Source: Gambelia wislizenii
Taxonomy: Eukaryota; Chordata; Lepidosauria; Squamata; Crotaphytidae
Assembly: GCA_030847615.1 (NCBI GenBank)
Contig: JAUMIR010000005.1
Span: forward strand, 242,520,645-242,584,644
DNA length: 64,000 nucleotides
Direction of reading: 5' to 3'
The notes under the pieces are model-generated. The model was given only the letters and a program-made list of their open reading frames with translations, did no database searches and had not been told where the DNA came from. The position numbers and the translations under genes are program-made. Below are positions 26,701-41,700 of the stretch, piece after piece; positions within the stretch are counted from its first letter, which is position 1; each line of letters starts with the position of its first letter.

Positions 26701-29700
26701 TTAATCTGCACTTTCCACACGTATCCCTACCATTTAATGGCTATCTTCCTTGAAAGCTGAGAGCAGACTCCAGTAGACCCAGGTGAAGAAGAAATGACTA
26801 GGGAAAGGCATTTGCAAGTAAAACCTGCAGTTTGGAATCAGGTTAACTATCCACTTGAACAGTCCATTCAGCTAAATTTCATAAATAGTCTCCCTTATTT
26901 CCACTCACAGGTACCTGGTTTCAATTGGAGAGGATCTAGTTTTTCTCCTAAATAACTTACTTTATAAGACTTTCTACAAATGTTTGTGGCAACAGAATCA
27001 GTCCATTACCATTTTTCTGTTGCTTAATGCATTTTGATTTTCTTTGCTCTGTATAGTTTCTTAATAGACGATATTTACCTGAAGCTGACTATACTATCAA
27101 GCCTGAAGAATCCAAACCTTGGGAAATAGAACATAGTAAAAAGAATGAACTTCCAAAATCCTGGGAGATGCTTGTTGACATGGAGGAGCAGGATCAGAAG
27201 CAGAAACAAGAATCATTAAAGCCTTTGGAATCTGTAAGACAGCAGGGGAAAAAGCCAGAAGTTTCAAGGCCTTGGGAAGCTCCAGTGAAGGAAGAGGATA
27301 ATGATCAAAGACAGGAAGTTTCAAAGCCTTGGGTGACACAGGTTAGGGACCAGCAGAGCTCTTCCAAACCCTGGGTAACTAAAGTTAAGGAAGAGCAGGA
27401 ACAAAAGCAAGATGGTACAAAACCTTGGCTGTCCAAAGCTAAGGAAGAGCTGGAACAGAAGCAGGAAACATCAAAAACATGGATTGCCCAGGCCAGGGTG
27501 GAAACTGTACAGAAACCTGAACTTGTGAAACCATGGAGTTCATGTGTTAGAGAGGAGACAGATCAAAAGAAACAGGAACCTGCAAAACCATGGATAGCAC
27601 AGATAGGAGAGGAAACAGAACAAAAAGCCCAAACACCTAGGGTTTGGGAAACATCTGAGGGACCACGGCAAACAGCTCAACAGCCATTACAAAATCCTCC
27701 AAAGATCTGGGCATCAGGAAATCTTGTGCCAAAGGAGCAGACTGGGCCAAAGAAGCTTGACATGGAACCCAAAGAAGTGAGTTGGTACAAGTAGTAATAC
27801 TGTCCTGTAATAGTTTATGATAGCAAAACTGTTGGCTATGGTGGTAATGTAATTACTTGTTAAAAGTTTGGACTTTGTTGGAGCAAGGTGTTCGTTGCAA
27901 TTTTAGTCTGTATGAAACAATGAAAAGTGATTTTTCTTTTGTATTGTTAGGCCTTATGTGGCAAGGCCGTGCTAAGGATTTTCTGGCCTTGATGATGTGC
28001 AGGATGCTCCTACCACTACGGGGAATTCTTAAGTGCCCATAGTGACCTTGATGCACAAATTATTATTCATAGCAGAAGGCTTCTGTAGCAGTTATCAGTA
28101 GTGGTATATCTTAAAGTAAAATCTGAGTTTCCATGTCTCTTAGTGTACAGTCTGACCCCCATATCCATGGAACCGATATCCGCAGTTTCAGTTATCCACA
28201 GGACCCAAAACAGAGACATATACCATAGAGGTATCCTAGAAAAAACTTAGAGAGGTGTTCTCTCTAGACATCTTCTTGGTCCTCCAAGGCAACTCTGTGG
28301 TATTTTTTTACCAGAAGTCCATTACTTTTAATTGGGTTCACTGTTATCTGTGGTTTCCAGTATATGCTGTGAGTCCAGGAACTGAACCCCTGTGGATACA
28401 GGGGTCTGACTGTATAATACTTCAGAAGGATGTTCTCAGTTCATTGATGTTCCACGTGCAAGCTTCATTGAAGAGAAATCTAATAATTTCTATTGTGTTA
28501 ATAGAATCTAATTGATTGCAAAAGGCGCTAGTGATACAGTGGGCTAGTTTAGACACAATGGGGGACCACGGCTTCTTGCTAATGTGGAGAGATATTATAG
28601 GTTCAAGGTTTGCACACACAATATGGAAGTATGGTTTCTAGTTACAGTCATACTGGTCCTATATGTTGGAACATGAACCCAACCTCATTTTGATCCACCC
28701 GTTGTGTAATATTGTCTAAAAAGAGTTTTGCACTGATAACTTGTACACACCACACAGCCATACTGAGCAAGTGTGGTTGATCAGGTTAGAGCCCTACTTA
28801 TATAAAGCAATCCTAGTTGTGTGAGTTTGAATGGATTAAATTTACAAAGGAGTAAACGGTTCTGAAGTAAAAACCATGCTTGTGTGTTTGGATACTGTAT
28901 ACTTGTGTCATAGCTTGCCTTATTTTAGAGAAATCCAGTTATGTATCAGAGAAGGGAAATGTTGAATGGTGCTTGCATCTCCAGTTTCAAATCTTTGCAT
29001 ACAAATACAGTCGTCCCTTCACATTCGCGGGGGTTAGGTGCAGAAGACCTCCGCGAATGTGAAAAATCCGCAAATAATACCAGGCCTCCCCCCCCTGCCG
29101 TCCCCAAAATGGCAACTTTCTCCCCCCATCCCCCACCCTCCCCAAAGTGCGACGGGGCTTCAGAAGCCCCATTGCCACTTCCACCCCACCCCCTGCCCTC
29201 CTGAAAGTGGCGGCAGTGCTTCAGAAGCCCTGTTGCCACTTCCCCCCCACCCCCCGCCCTCCCAAAAGTGGCAACGGCACTTCAGAAGCCCTGTCGCCAT
29301 TAAACATGTCTGACCCATGACACTTTAGCTCAAAAGTTAAATTGAGCTAGGTAAAAGAAGATGTGATTTCGTCTTTTAAGTCAAATGGAATGTTGTATCT
29401 TGTTTTTTTCTAAAAAAAATCACTATGTAGACACAGTTTGTTTTACAGATATCACACAATGAGTTTATTCTATTTACGCTAGGAAGACCAAGCTTTGGCT
29501 GTTCCGCAGATAATAGGGCATGCAAGGGAAATACTGACAGGGTAGAGATAGCTAGTTTCAGGACAGCAGTCAGTAGCATCTTGCTTAGTCCTTACCTTCT
29601 CAAAATGTACTGTGTTTTAGGTGTGTGGGAAGACATAGTACTGCTGAGTACCATAATCTTGGGTAGATGCTGCATAGTCAGCAATACTATGTTTTCCTTT

Positions 29701-32700
29701 ACTCTAAAGTTGCATTGCAGAGGGGCGGGATAGAAATAAAATTTTATTATTTTATTTATTATATTATTAAAACAAAATCTTGATTCTGGATGTTCAAAAA
29801 ATAAAAACAGAGGATTATTTAGGGCAACTTTGTAATAGCTTAGAGAATGCCTACTGAGAGGATTAGTTATATGAATCAACAGAAGGACTTTCACAAAAGG
29901 GGTGTTCCCCTCCTGGTTAAGTATTTACTGAAAGGTGGTGTGAGATTAATGATTTTTTTAGGTTTCATTACCTACTGTGAGCATTTGAATCTAGACAGGG
30001 CTGATGAAATACAACAGCTGAAATTGGGTCCCCCCCCTCCTTTATTACATAACTTAATTTGGCCTAACAGCTTTCTAAATGTTTCTTTATTTAGAGACGA
30101 GAGCGCAGACTGAAGCTTGAATCTGATATGAAACAAGTGGGTAAAGCAAAATTCCACTGGGTGTTAATGGTTTTGGGGTTTCCAAAAAATAAAACAAGTT
30201 AACCTGATACTGTGTCCATAAACACTCTCTCCTCTAGTGTATTTACATGAAAATTGTGTATTTCCACAGATATTGGCCTTAGAATATATCTCAAAAGTAA
30301 GACTGATGGCTTTGTGAATATTATGTACAAGTATAATTACTAACAAATGTTTGCACAAGAATCCAAATACTTTCTATTGTTTTCAGCATTGGATTAATGT
30401 GGTAACAGATTGGTTTTCAAAGTATGGAATTCCTATTTTACATAGGATGGAAAAACAAATGGACTAAGTGGACAACGCACTGATGCTGTCAGGAGGAAAG
30501 AAAACCTTCAGTCAGTTGGAGAATCCTGTAAACTGCCTAGGAGTCTTCAGAGTATTATACAGGTATGCTAGGCAAATCATGCAGAAATGGACACTGTTGA
30601 TACCTGAAGCATTTTGCAGTAATTTAACTATTCATGTGAACAGCTGAAATATTTGGTTTGAAATATACAATTCCAGTCTTCACAGGGAAGCGTGAGCTGT
30701 TCCATAGAAGAGAATGGCTTGGATCCTAATTACAGGCATATCCCAATTAACAAAGCCTCTGAAAAAGAAGCTCCTTTTTACAAAGTAATTTTGTATCTGC
30801 CCAGCGCCCCTTAGAATCATAGAATTGGAAGAGACCACAAGGGGCATCCAGTCCAACCCCCTGCCATGCAGAGACCCTTCTTGGCTTCTCTCTAGCTGCA
30901 GGCTTTTTGGCAGCATCAGCACTGGGAAGATGGTGAAGGAGGACTGAAGAAATAGACTTTTGGTATCAGGTTGTAGCAGCTTGTCTGCAGTTGTTGTGTG
31001 TCTTTGAGTCATTTCTAACTTATGGCGACTCTTATCACAGGATTTTTTAAACATGCTTTGTTCAGAGGGTGGTTGCCTTTGCCTTCCATCGAGATTGAGG
31101 GAGTGTGACTTACCCAAGGTCATCCAGTGGCTTCCTATAGCTGAATGGGATTTGAACCCTGGTCTCCAGAGTTGTAGGCCAATGCTCAAATCACTACATC
31201 ACGCTGGCTCTCTTTGTCTGCAGTAGACTTATCCAATAAAGCTTGAATTGGGAAGGAATGGGATGTCACTTGAAAGGAGCATATCTAATAGAAAGAATTC
31301 TGAAAACAACAGTTAAGTATATGGATGATTTTACATGTGAAGTACAGTTGAGGAATGCTTACTTTGAAATAAGTCCCGCTTTGTTCATTAGCTTTTTCAT
31401 TCTCTGGTAATTGTGTTTAAAGTTGGAAAGTGCACATTTTATGAAGGAATATCTTGTTGATTCTAGCACCACTTAAGCTTTCCTGTAACCCAGAGGTTGG
31501 CAAAGTGCCGATGTGTGCGCTGCATGTGCCCCCAGCCATTTTTGGGGCTCCCAGGGGTAAAAAAAGTAGTTGCCCCAGAATGCCTAGAAATTATCTCTAA
31601 GAAATGTAGAGGGTGTTTCCATTTATTTGGAGCCCCCTTATGCACCCCCAGGTCAAAATTAAATTTTGCAAAATTTTGAATTTTTTTAATTGTCTCAGAC
31701 TGCCCTCTAGTGGCCCAGGAAGGCTCACAAACATGCCCCCATGTCTCATAGAAGGTGTTGGGGGGGTTAATTTTTTTTTCATGACAAATGTGGCCTTCCA
31801 AGGTTTTCTGGAGGGCTAATGCAAACCCCCCCCCAGTGTTCTAGAAGACTCTTAGTCTTCTAGAGTTGCTCAACCTTGCTTTAAACTATGGAACAGACTC
31901 CTGGAACAAACATTTTTGGGAGGCTTGGTTACCTTGAGTTTCCTATTTGCCTCATTCCTTATTTTTCCCTTCCATTAGGTTTCTAAACCTGTACATCAGC
32001 CAGCTGCAGAATTTTGCTCTATTTCTAGTCTACCAAAGGATCCAGTTCTGAGAAGGGAAAAACTACAGGATCTAATGACTCAGATACAGGGGACCTACAA
32101 TTTCATGCAAGTAAGTTTCCCATGTTAACATGGTACCACTAGAGCTGTGGGTGGGGACAGTAAGGATGTAATCTCTTTAGTGCCACAGTCCATGTAATAT
32201 GGATTTCTAAACCATTTTGAAACTTGTAGTGCACTATAAAACACACATGACTATTTCTGTCTATCTCTGAATAGATTCTTACATTTCCTCACAAGACACC
32301 TATAATTTGTTTTGTCTTCAAGGAGTCTCTTCTAGATTTTGATAAACCTTCCCAAAGTGCCATTTGTTCACCCCAAGCACCTTCAGTTGATTCAGCAGGT
32401 ACTTAATATTTTTATACTGTATTTTGCATTGAAACTTTCTTGAGTAAGTTTACAACCTAAAAATTATAAAATGTTAAATACAGTGAACAGACAGCAGCAT
32501 ACATCTTAAACAATAATGATGGGGAGGAAGGTGGGAACATTTTTTGAATAGCATTTAATATTGAATGAAGAACTTTTACCTAAAGAAGTGGGGATGCTTT
32601 AGAGCCCCACTCATGATGCCAAAACTATATTAATATTTGGGGGAATTATTATTATTGGGTCAAATGGAATGCTGTGAGAGGTGGGGGACTTTGGGATCTT

Positions 32701-35700
32701 TTCATCTATGTAAACCAGTACTAACTGCAGAGAACTTCAGGTTAAAGTGAAATAATTGGAGATAGCACAAAAAGCATTCACTCGCTCAACACTCACAAGA
32801 ACCACACACGGCTATCAAAAAGTTAAGGCAGAAAGATTGGATAGAGGAATAGATTCAGGAAATAGGGTGATAGTTACCAGTCATGAAGAATAGTAAAGTA
32901 CTCAGACCAAAATCTGAGTGTGGCACTAGAAGTTCCAATCTGGGGCATGCTGGCGGAGAGAGTTGCTTGGTCTCAGCCACAGTGGTACATCTTGCTGTTG
33001 TCTAGGTTGGGATATTTATAACCCATTTTGTGCCTTGAAAGCACATTTTGGCTATAGTTGTGACTAAATGATTCTCTCATGGGAGGAACAAAGGAGAGAG
33101 AAATTACACTTATTTTCTTAGATGGCTGGGAGATAGGTATTGATGGGTTTTTATGACAACCCCACATTGTAAGACAGGCAGGGGTTCTGAGGGATATTTC
33201 CTGGGAATTTGGGTTGTGTAGGCCACTTGATTGTTTAGGATGTGTGACTCACCACCAAGGGGCCCAAGAAGGAATTAGCACATACCTCAATACTTTTGTT
33301 TACTAAGGGCTTCCACTTAATCCTAGCTTGGGTGTGCTTACTAAAATATTTCTAAGACATCTTCCCAAGTTCTTGTGACCTCCATCTGACTTCACTTTGT
33401 ACCACCCTGGTCTACTTGACCCCTTCAAATTGTCCAATATTGCTGATTATGAGATATAGGGAGGGGGTAGTAGGGCATGGTAACAGAAGACCATACTGTT
33501 TTTTGAAGTTGTATACATTTCTTGGTGTTTTTGTAAAGAAAATGAGCTTATATGGGAACTAGTTTATAATGAAAGGAAACTATTTCCTAGTAAACACAAA
33601 CATTGGGTAAGACGAGGCTTACAGTTCTTCATGATACAGGGTGCAAACACTGTATGTTAACCTAACTTGGGAGGCTAGATTCATGACACAGGGCTTGACA
33701 CAACTGAAACTGAAGTACTGAAACACAGACTAATTCTCCTAAATAATAGATGCATAGACATTCATGTGGTCTTAACAATGGTTTATCAGAAGATGGATAT
33801 ATGGTATTGAAGTAGTTTTCCTGCAGAACTGCTTTTTAGTCATAAAAATGTAGAGTGGCTGTGACCGAACTCTCTCCCTCTTCCCCTACTTTAGTTTCTA
33901 ATGAGCAAGCGTCAAGCCAAAATAATTTTCCTGAACAGCCCGTACAGGTAAGAATGAAAATTAACACTTTCCAAGATGCATGTCAAATAACTTCTAACAT
34001 TTTTTATTGTAAACTGCCTTAGATCATCTTGAAATAAGCTAAGGTGTATAATTTTCCATTTAAGGTAAAACAGTTCAAAGAGTTGTCAAGTTCTAAACAA
34101 TCAGGCAGCTGGTTTTAATGACTTGTCTTCCATGCTGCCTCATGTGGTTTTAAGATGCAGCTTTAGGGATTCTCAGAAGTAGTCTTGACTCTTGAATTTT
34201 ATAAAAAGAACAAGTCTTCTGTCCTGGTGAGAACACAGATATAGTATGACTTGCCTGAATGTCCTGTTTGTAGTTAAAGTCTGGTCAGTACTGAACTTCA
34301 TTGCAATCTATTTCTTGCACAGCTTCCAAGTTAAGTATAAATATTGAGTCCACAGATAATGTTGCTTCCTCTTTAGACAGCAGTACATAGGTAATTTTAC
34401 ATCACTTTCTGATAGAGGTATCAGTAGTTTGGGTGGAGGCTATCAACCAGTATATGTAATAAGCTAGGCTAGTGCTTGTTGAGAGTACAGCTAGCTAAAT
34501 CTGATAGCTCCATGTACATATTGTGGCTCTTCAAACACAAAAGACTTGATTCTAGATATTGTGGCTGAATTGCTTTCTACAGTTTGGCTCTCAAAATACC
34601 TTCAGATTTATGTGGTCACTCTCACAGATTCTGTTCTGAATTCACAATAACCGTAGTTTGGCATGATGTTTAAATTTTGGTTTCTAGTTTTAGATTAGAG
34701 AAAACTGTTTTATAGTGTGATTTGGGAAGCATAACAAACCATGGTTACTTCAAATCAGGATGCAAAATGGGAGATTCAGAATAAGGTAGGAATGGAGCAC
34801 CTGAACTAGTTTCCATCATTTGATTGGAGCTGGGATTAAACCCTCAGTGTCAGGGGAAAAAGTTGGTCCTCTAAAGGTCACACTGAGTAAGTGGAAAAGA
34901 TTCTTGGCTTTCATTAAGTGCTCCTAGTAGATGCAGGCAAAATACATGTTGAACGTATACTTTGTATACTTTGCTTTTTGTGTGTTTAACTTAGAGTAGT
35001 TGGGTTTATTGTCAGTTAATGAGCTTGCTTTTTTCTTTAGAGTTAAAGTATTAAAGCACTATACAACTTGTTTGCTTCAGAGCCTAGGACTTCTGAAGTA
35101 GTCTTCATCTAAATTAATACAAATCAAGATGCAGTAGTGCTCTTCTTCATACTGAGTTACCCCCATTTGCACCCCTGTTAGGGAAGGGGATGGAGGAATA
35201 GCCCTTACGTTGGTTGTGTGCTTGGTTAGTAGTAGCAAGTACCAGTTAGCAGTGCTAGTTGGGAAGAGAAGTCTTCTCTCATGTGCCTATTCTCCCACTG
35301 TTTATTAGGAGCTTCTGCTTTATCTTGTCCAGTTTGTTGGTTGCCTGCTTCCTCATCCACTCTCTGCATGCTAGTTGCATCTTGGCTGTTGTGAACTGTT
35401 ACCCTAAACGCTCGGGGGTCTTAAGGACCCTCCAAATATCAACATTAATTTGGGGAATTAATATAGTAGGACCCCCGTATCTATGGGGGATTGGTTCCAG
35501 CCCCCCCTGCGGATAATGAAATCTGCGGATAATAGCGAATGCCCCCATTGCCATTCCCACCATGGGAGCGATCTTGGGGGCAAAAGGAGAAGGGAGGTGA
35601 GAACTACTACTCCATTCCCTTCACCCCTGCGTTGCCATTCCTGCCATGGGGGCAATCCTGACGGCAAAGGGAGAAGGGAGGCAAGAACTACTGCCCTCTT

Positions 35701-38700
35701 TCCTTTGTCACCGTGTCTCCATTCCCGCCATGGAAACAATCCTGGGAGCAGAGGGAGAAGGGAGGCCAGGACTACTACTCCCCTCCCTTCCCCATCCATC
35801 CCCCATTGTCACCATCTGCAGATAATTGAATCAGCAGACGATGAATCATTGGATGCGGGGGTGCTACTGTATACTCAGCTTGGCTATGTGAGAGAGGGCA
35901 ACATACTGGGTCTCTTTTAACCTATGTATACTGGTAATCAGGAGGAGACGTTAAGCTAGATAGTACAATAATTGGTCTTTATCTGAGAAAACAATAATAA
36001 CAACATTCATGCATACGTTCAGGCTTCAAGCATTCACGCAAGGCTAGTGAATAAAGTAGGACGTATTGAGATAGAGGAGGGAGGTTGTTTTGAGTGATAC
36101 TGTACCAGTCTGAGGAGAGTAGGTTGCAGAAGAAACCAGGAGAATGAGGGTCCCAAAGCAGGAATGGTTACACAATCTGACATGGAGTCAAGAGGAAGAT
36201 GAACTGTTTACCTGGCTACACAGATGGACATAGTGTCCACAGGAAGGGAATCTCTGTATGCTTGATTTGCATTTTTGAAGTGGTTTTTATAGTAAACACT
36301 CTCCTTCAGGGGTTGGAATTTAGAGTGAAAGACAATGCTTCTTGGAGGTTCTCAAAGTAAAACTATGGAGACTGTGGATATGCTAATGGTCCTTAATGTG
36401 TGAATACTTTGTAATTGACTAGAGGAAGCAACCTTCTTTGTTTGGGGAAGGTAAGAAGTATGAGGGTTCTGTACAGCCTTGAGTATCCCAGCTTGGGCTG
36501 ATAGGATTAGCCAGGTGTTCCGGCATGTAGTTGCCTTGTAAATTATCATTTCTTTGGGTTAGCCCCTCCTTAGCGCATACCTGACTGAGTCTGAATGCTA
36601 GTCTTTGGGATGCCTGGTTTTGGAATTTACCAGCTTTAATGGCCCTGCTACATGGAAGACCACAGTTGACCTAATTATTAAGTATTGCCAATTTGTTATA
36701 ATTATATGGGGAAGGGGGTGTCAGGGTAGGTAACAGAACACATGTTGGTTTTCAGCTGAGGAAGCCAAAGAGGAATTTTATTCACTTACTGCATCTGGCT
36801 TTTTGCCTTCTTTATAGCAGCAGGTTTCTTTTGGGTTATTTACTTATGGATCATGTTAATTCATTCTGCTTCATTTTGTCACACCCCCATGCCAAATATG
36901 CACATGTTGCTAATAAAGGGATAGTGGCTATGTTTCTTGCGACTTTTTTCTGTGTAGTTACTTAAACATCACCTCATTTACCTGCTACTAAGGCTGCAGG
37001 TAAAAATTAGAAATCATCTAGCAGTATAACATCGCAGTGGCAGATGCAGCTACCAAGTTACTGAAACTAGCTTTTCTAGGAGTTTTTTTTAATTTTTGAA
37101 GAAAAAATTGCCCTATTTCTGCTAGACATATCATGTTATATAAACTTTTATTGTCAGGCTGCTGCTTCTTCTGTGACCTTGCATGGCTCAAACACCTCCT
37201 CCTTAACTTCTGACAATACACTATCTGGATCTGAAACTGAGCTTGGTTCACCAAAGGTAAAGAAATACATTAATTCTTCTCTAGAGTTTGTTCTCTTGAC
37301 CCTGATTTATATTTTACTCTCTTTGTCAGAGAATGGCTACCTAGTTTCCTTTATCTATACTGTATTTGCTTTTGAGAAGAAAAGGATAGGTTCTGCTTAG
37401 AAACACCTTCATGTCAGAAATGGCCGGATGATTCTGAAGGTGCCAGGTTCAGGTGCATATAATGTGGGTGGGAAGTGCTCAGGAGGCATCTGGGAGAGTG
37501 GACTGTTTACTTATTATCACCCAGGAAAGACAAGGTCTCCTTACATTAACTTTAACATAAGAGGACATCCTCTGGTTCCACTACCCTCAATTCCCTCTTT
37601 GACTTGTTCATGAGAATCTTTGGTCTCTCTCCACTTTAGTTCTTCAGCCTAACTACAATGTTTGCTCTTTCTCCATTCATCATTTTACCATTAAAACAAA
37701 TGCTTTACAGTCTTTCTCTCCCACCACTTCCATTCCATGGTGCTTGGCAAAGGAGATAGTAAAACAGCTTCTGTCAAAGAAAAGAAGACTCTTTGTTCAT
37801 GTGCACCAAATGGCTATCTTTTGAGCATGCCTGCAGCCATTGCTCCTCTCCAGATACTCAGGAGTTACCAGGAAAGGTTTTTGCCAGACCAACTCACCAG
37901 TATCTGGCCAAATTAGGGAATTTGTAGGTGCTTCTTTGGAGACATAAGAGCTCAGCTGTTCTAGCAGTTCTTAACACCAGTGGGGAACTGTTGTGGAGTG
38001 TTGGAGAAGTCAGTGCTGGGGAATGTTATGTGTTTGGCTTTCTGGGCAGTTGGCACTCAGTTAAGCTTGTGAAGCCATTTTGAAGTGCTCTGCTGCTTAA
38101 TCCCTTCATTAATGGACTAGCCTCATAAGGACCAGGCATTATTTGTGCAACAGCATTATAGAAATCCCAGTCTTAGGCCAACACTCCTGCTTGTTTCCAC
38201 AACAGCTTCAGAGACACTGCAGATCCTCTTTTCAGGGCCAACAACCTGTCTTCATGGAAGAATACAAAAGCTTCATTTGTGTTAGCTGGCCAAATTGCAG
38301 AACATCTTAAAATGCAGAGTCTGCATTCCTTTAGTGAGCAGTAAAAGGGGTCACTGGTGATTAGTCTCTCTTCATTGCTGCCTATTTGGCTTGATGCCCT
38401 TATATTCCTGAAACATGCCCTATGAGGAACGGCTTAGGGAACTGGGCATGTTTAGCCTGGAGAAGAGCAGGTTGAGAGGGGACATGATAACCATCTTTAA
38501 ATATTTGAAGAGATGTCATATTGAGGATGGAGCAAGCTTGTTTTCTACTGCTCCAGAAACTAGGACATGGAGCAATGGGTTCAAACTACAGGAAAAGGGA
38601 TTTCACATAAACATTAGGAAGAACTTCCTGACAGTAAGAGCTGTTCAGAAGTGGAATACACTGCCTCATAATGTGGTGGAGTCTCCTTATTTGGAGGTTT

Positions 38701-41700
38701 CTAAACAGAGGCTGGGATGGCCATCTGTCAGGAACGATTTGATTGTGTATTCCTGCATGGCAGGATGTGAGACTGGATGGCCCTTGAAGTCTCTTCCAAC
38801 TCTATGATTCTATGAATTACCATGAGGCACCCCAGGAAAGCAGTTCAGTCTTCTGCCTTAAGACCAACAACTCTTCCCAATCAGTAAAGTTCCATTCTTT
38901 GATGGATCACACAGGGCCTCTCCATAGCGACAGATAGTTACTGGAATGCTGTTCCTGTGGTCCCCTCCAAATTAGACCCTCTTATGGCTTTTCTTGGTCA
39001 AGGTGCTTTCCTTATGACCATAACCTTGGCCTGGTAGATGCTGGAACTAAGAGCTCTCTCCTTCTGGGAGCACCTGTGTAAAATTCACAGACATGCTCAA
39101 CCTCTTTCCATTCTAGGAGGTCATATTCTCCCTTCCCCCATTTTGGTCCATTCTGTGTTTACTTCAGTAGGCCATTGATGCAATGGACAAAACGTTGCAT
39201 TGGCACATGATTCTGTTCATGTTTCTTGACCAGAAATATTACAGGACTTTCCACAATGGCAGTGGCTATGGTATTAGTCTTTTCTACTAATAATACACCA
39301 TTCTCAAAATTTTGTAGGGCAGCTACTTAGGTAGGCTTGGTACATTTACAAAACATTACCAAATGTACCTCTGTATCTCTGCTGCAACAATCTCTGGCAA
39401 ATGGATGTTACAACAGGTAGTAAACCTTGATGAGATAAATTAGTCATGTATCTACCCTCACCTTTGGCCACACCCCACTCTCCAAATGCTTCCTGAGCAA
39501 ATGCCAGAGAATGGTACATTCTGTGTAAAAGTATACATTTTTAAAAGCACGCACCTACTGAAGTCCTCTAGGGAGCTTTAAAAAGTTATGAATCAATACC
39601 ATACAAAGCTGAAGAACATCAACCATATTTAAAATAGTATCAGAATCCAAGTAGTCTCAAAATATGTCCCCCTCGAAGTATTGCCCTCATCAATTACGTT
39701 TAGTTCCAAATCAAAACGTTTAGCCTGCCAATTAAAGTTTGTAGCACTAGAGATCAGACCATAGCTGGTACTATGTTGTAGCTGATCGATAACGTTTAAA
39801 AACCTGAAACCACTTTTCTGGAGTGGTTCATAGGTTAAGCTTTGGTGAAATACTCTCATTATTTTCAGCCGAGAATCAAAATAAGTTTAATATACACAAA
39901 TATCTAAAGTCAAATTAGTAAGTGGCTAAGCTGCTTTAATTAACCACTTATTAAGAGCAAGTATAAATATCCCACTTGTTCAGCTGAAACCTGGATGAGA
40001 ATAGAGAACAGATAGGATTCTGTATTTATTTATTTATTTATGACTGTTGGTAACTTCCTTAAAGGGAAGGAGATAATGAATCTGTTTGTCCTTCAGTTTC
40101 ATCTCACTAGAGGGTTCTCTCTACAATGCAGCCAAATTGTCCAGAACCTCAACTGAGAGAAAGGTATATAGGAAAGGGTTTGTTCTCCTCCCTCTCCTGC
40201 AATTCTAGTCCTACTGTTTTAAAAAGGAGGCAGTTGATGATACTACACTCCTATATTCTTATAAAATGCATTATGTGATGCAAGATAAGTGTGTAAATGG
40301 TAGATTTTGGAAGAAACTGAAGTTGGCTTTCAGCACTTAATTGCCTTTTGTCACTGACAGAGAATGGTGCAATGGTATTTTATTTTATTTTAATTTTAAT
40401 TTATTAATTTACTATTTTAATTTAATTAAATTAAAATTAGATTATGGGAAGGTGAAGAGAAGCATCCAGGAGAGTGGATTGCCCCTTTATCACTGCCCAG
40501 AAGAAACAATGTGACATGATGCACATGTAAAAGAGGTTGTTCTCTGGCTCCACCCCCAGTTCTATCCCCAGCTGAATACAGATGACATTATAAAGAGTTT
40601 AAATTTTGGAGTGGATTAGTATTAGGAGAAGATGCAAGGATCCCTCCACTCCTAGAATTAATTGCATACTGCTGGAGTGGATGCCCACAGCCACAGGAGT
40701 ATCTAAAAGCAATAAGTCAAGAGTGGGGAGCATGCCTCTCTTGAACCTTCCCAGAATAGTATATTTATTACTGGTTAAAATGCTGTAACACCAGGAATAC
40801 TGGTGTTCATGTACATTACAGTTTGAGAAATGAATTGTCTTTTAGCAACATGTTGAAACTTTATTATTTACAAATTTGTACTGTACTTCAATATATTGAA
40901 GTTTTGATAATGTGAGCATTACATGTAATTATTATAGCAGATGAATCAAAACATAGTTAACAAACCTGGCATTAAACTTCTCTAACTAGGTTGACCTATG
41001 GTCCTTGGTTTTTGCTTTCAAAATAATATAGTTAATGACAGTTAAAGATGGCAGAAGCTGGAATTTTAAGTTGATATTTTAATTGGCTCTTGGCTAGTGA
41101 AGAGAGAGTCCTAGTTGTGCCACAGAAACTGGAGATTCAGAATTGTATTATCTGTAGCATTAAGCTGTGATGTACAGTGACTGATAGATTTAGAATAATA
41201 AGGTGGTATAAAGAAATAACATGGATGTTTTAATGGCATTGTAAGGATGCATAGTGGCTTCTAATTAGAACAATTTCTGTTAGACTACTGAATTTACCCT
41301 TTTCTAATGAGATTTGGTGGAACAGGGAAAATGTGAAAGACAAGTATCCCTTATCTGAAATGCTTAGGACCAGAAGTGTTTCAGATTTTGGATCTTTTCA
41401 GATTTTGGAATATTTGCATATATATAATGAGATCTTGGGAGATGGGACCCAAGTTTAAACACAAAATTAATTTATGCTTCATATACAATTTATACACACA
41501 GCCTAAAGGTAATTTTATGCAATAATTATTTTAATATTTTGGATTTTAGAGTATTTTGGATTTCCAGATAAGGGATACTCAACCTGTACTGTGATGCATG
41601 CAAAGTCCTGATGTCTATCTTTTTTAGGACAGAGAACTGGAAAATGTAGAACTTTTTGATCAAGAAGGGAGCTTTTTTTTCTCTGTTGTCTGATATGGAA

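Noticed and set aside
39629..39859. 76-codon frame on the minus strand, looks slightly protein-like
   Set aside because: No family recognised; may be part of an unknown transposon. A blastx search of 39.55-39.9 kb would decide.
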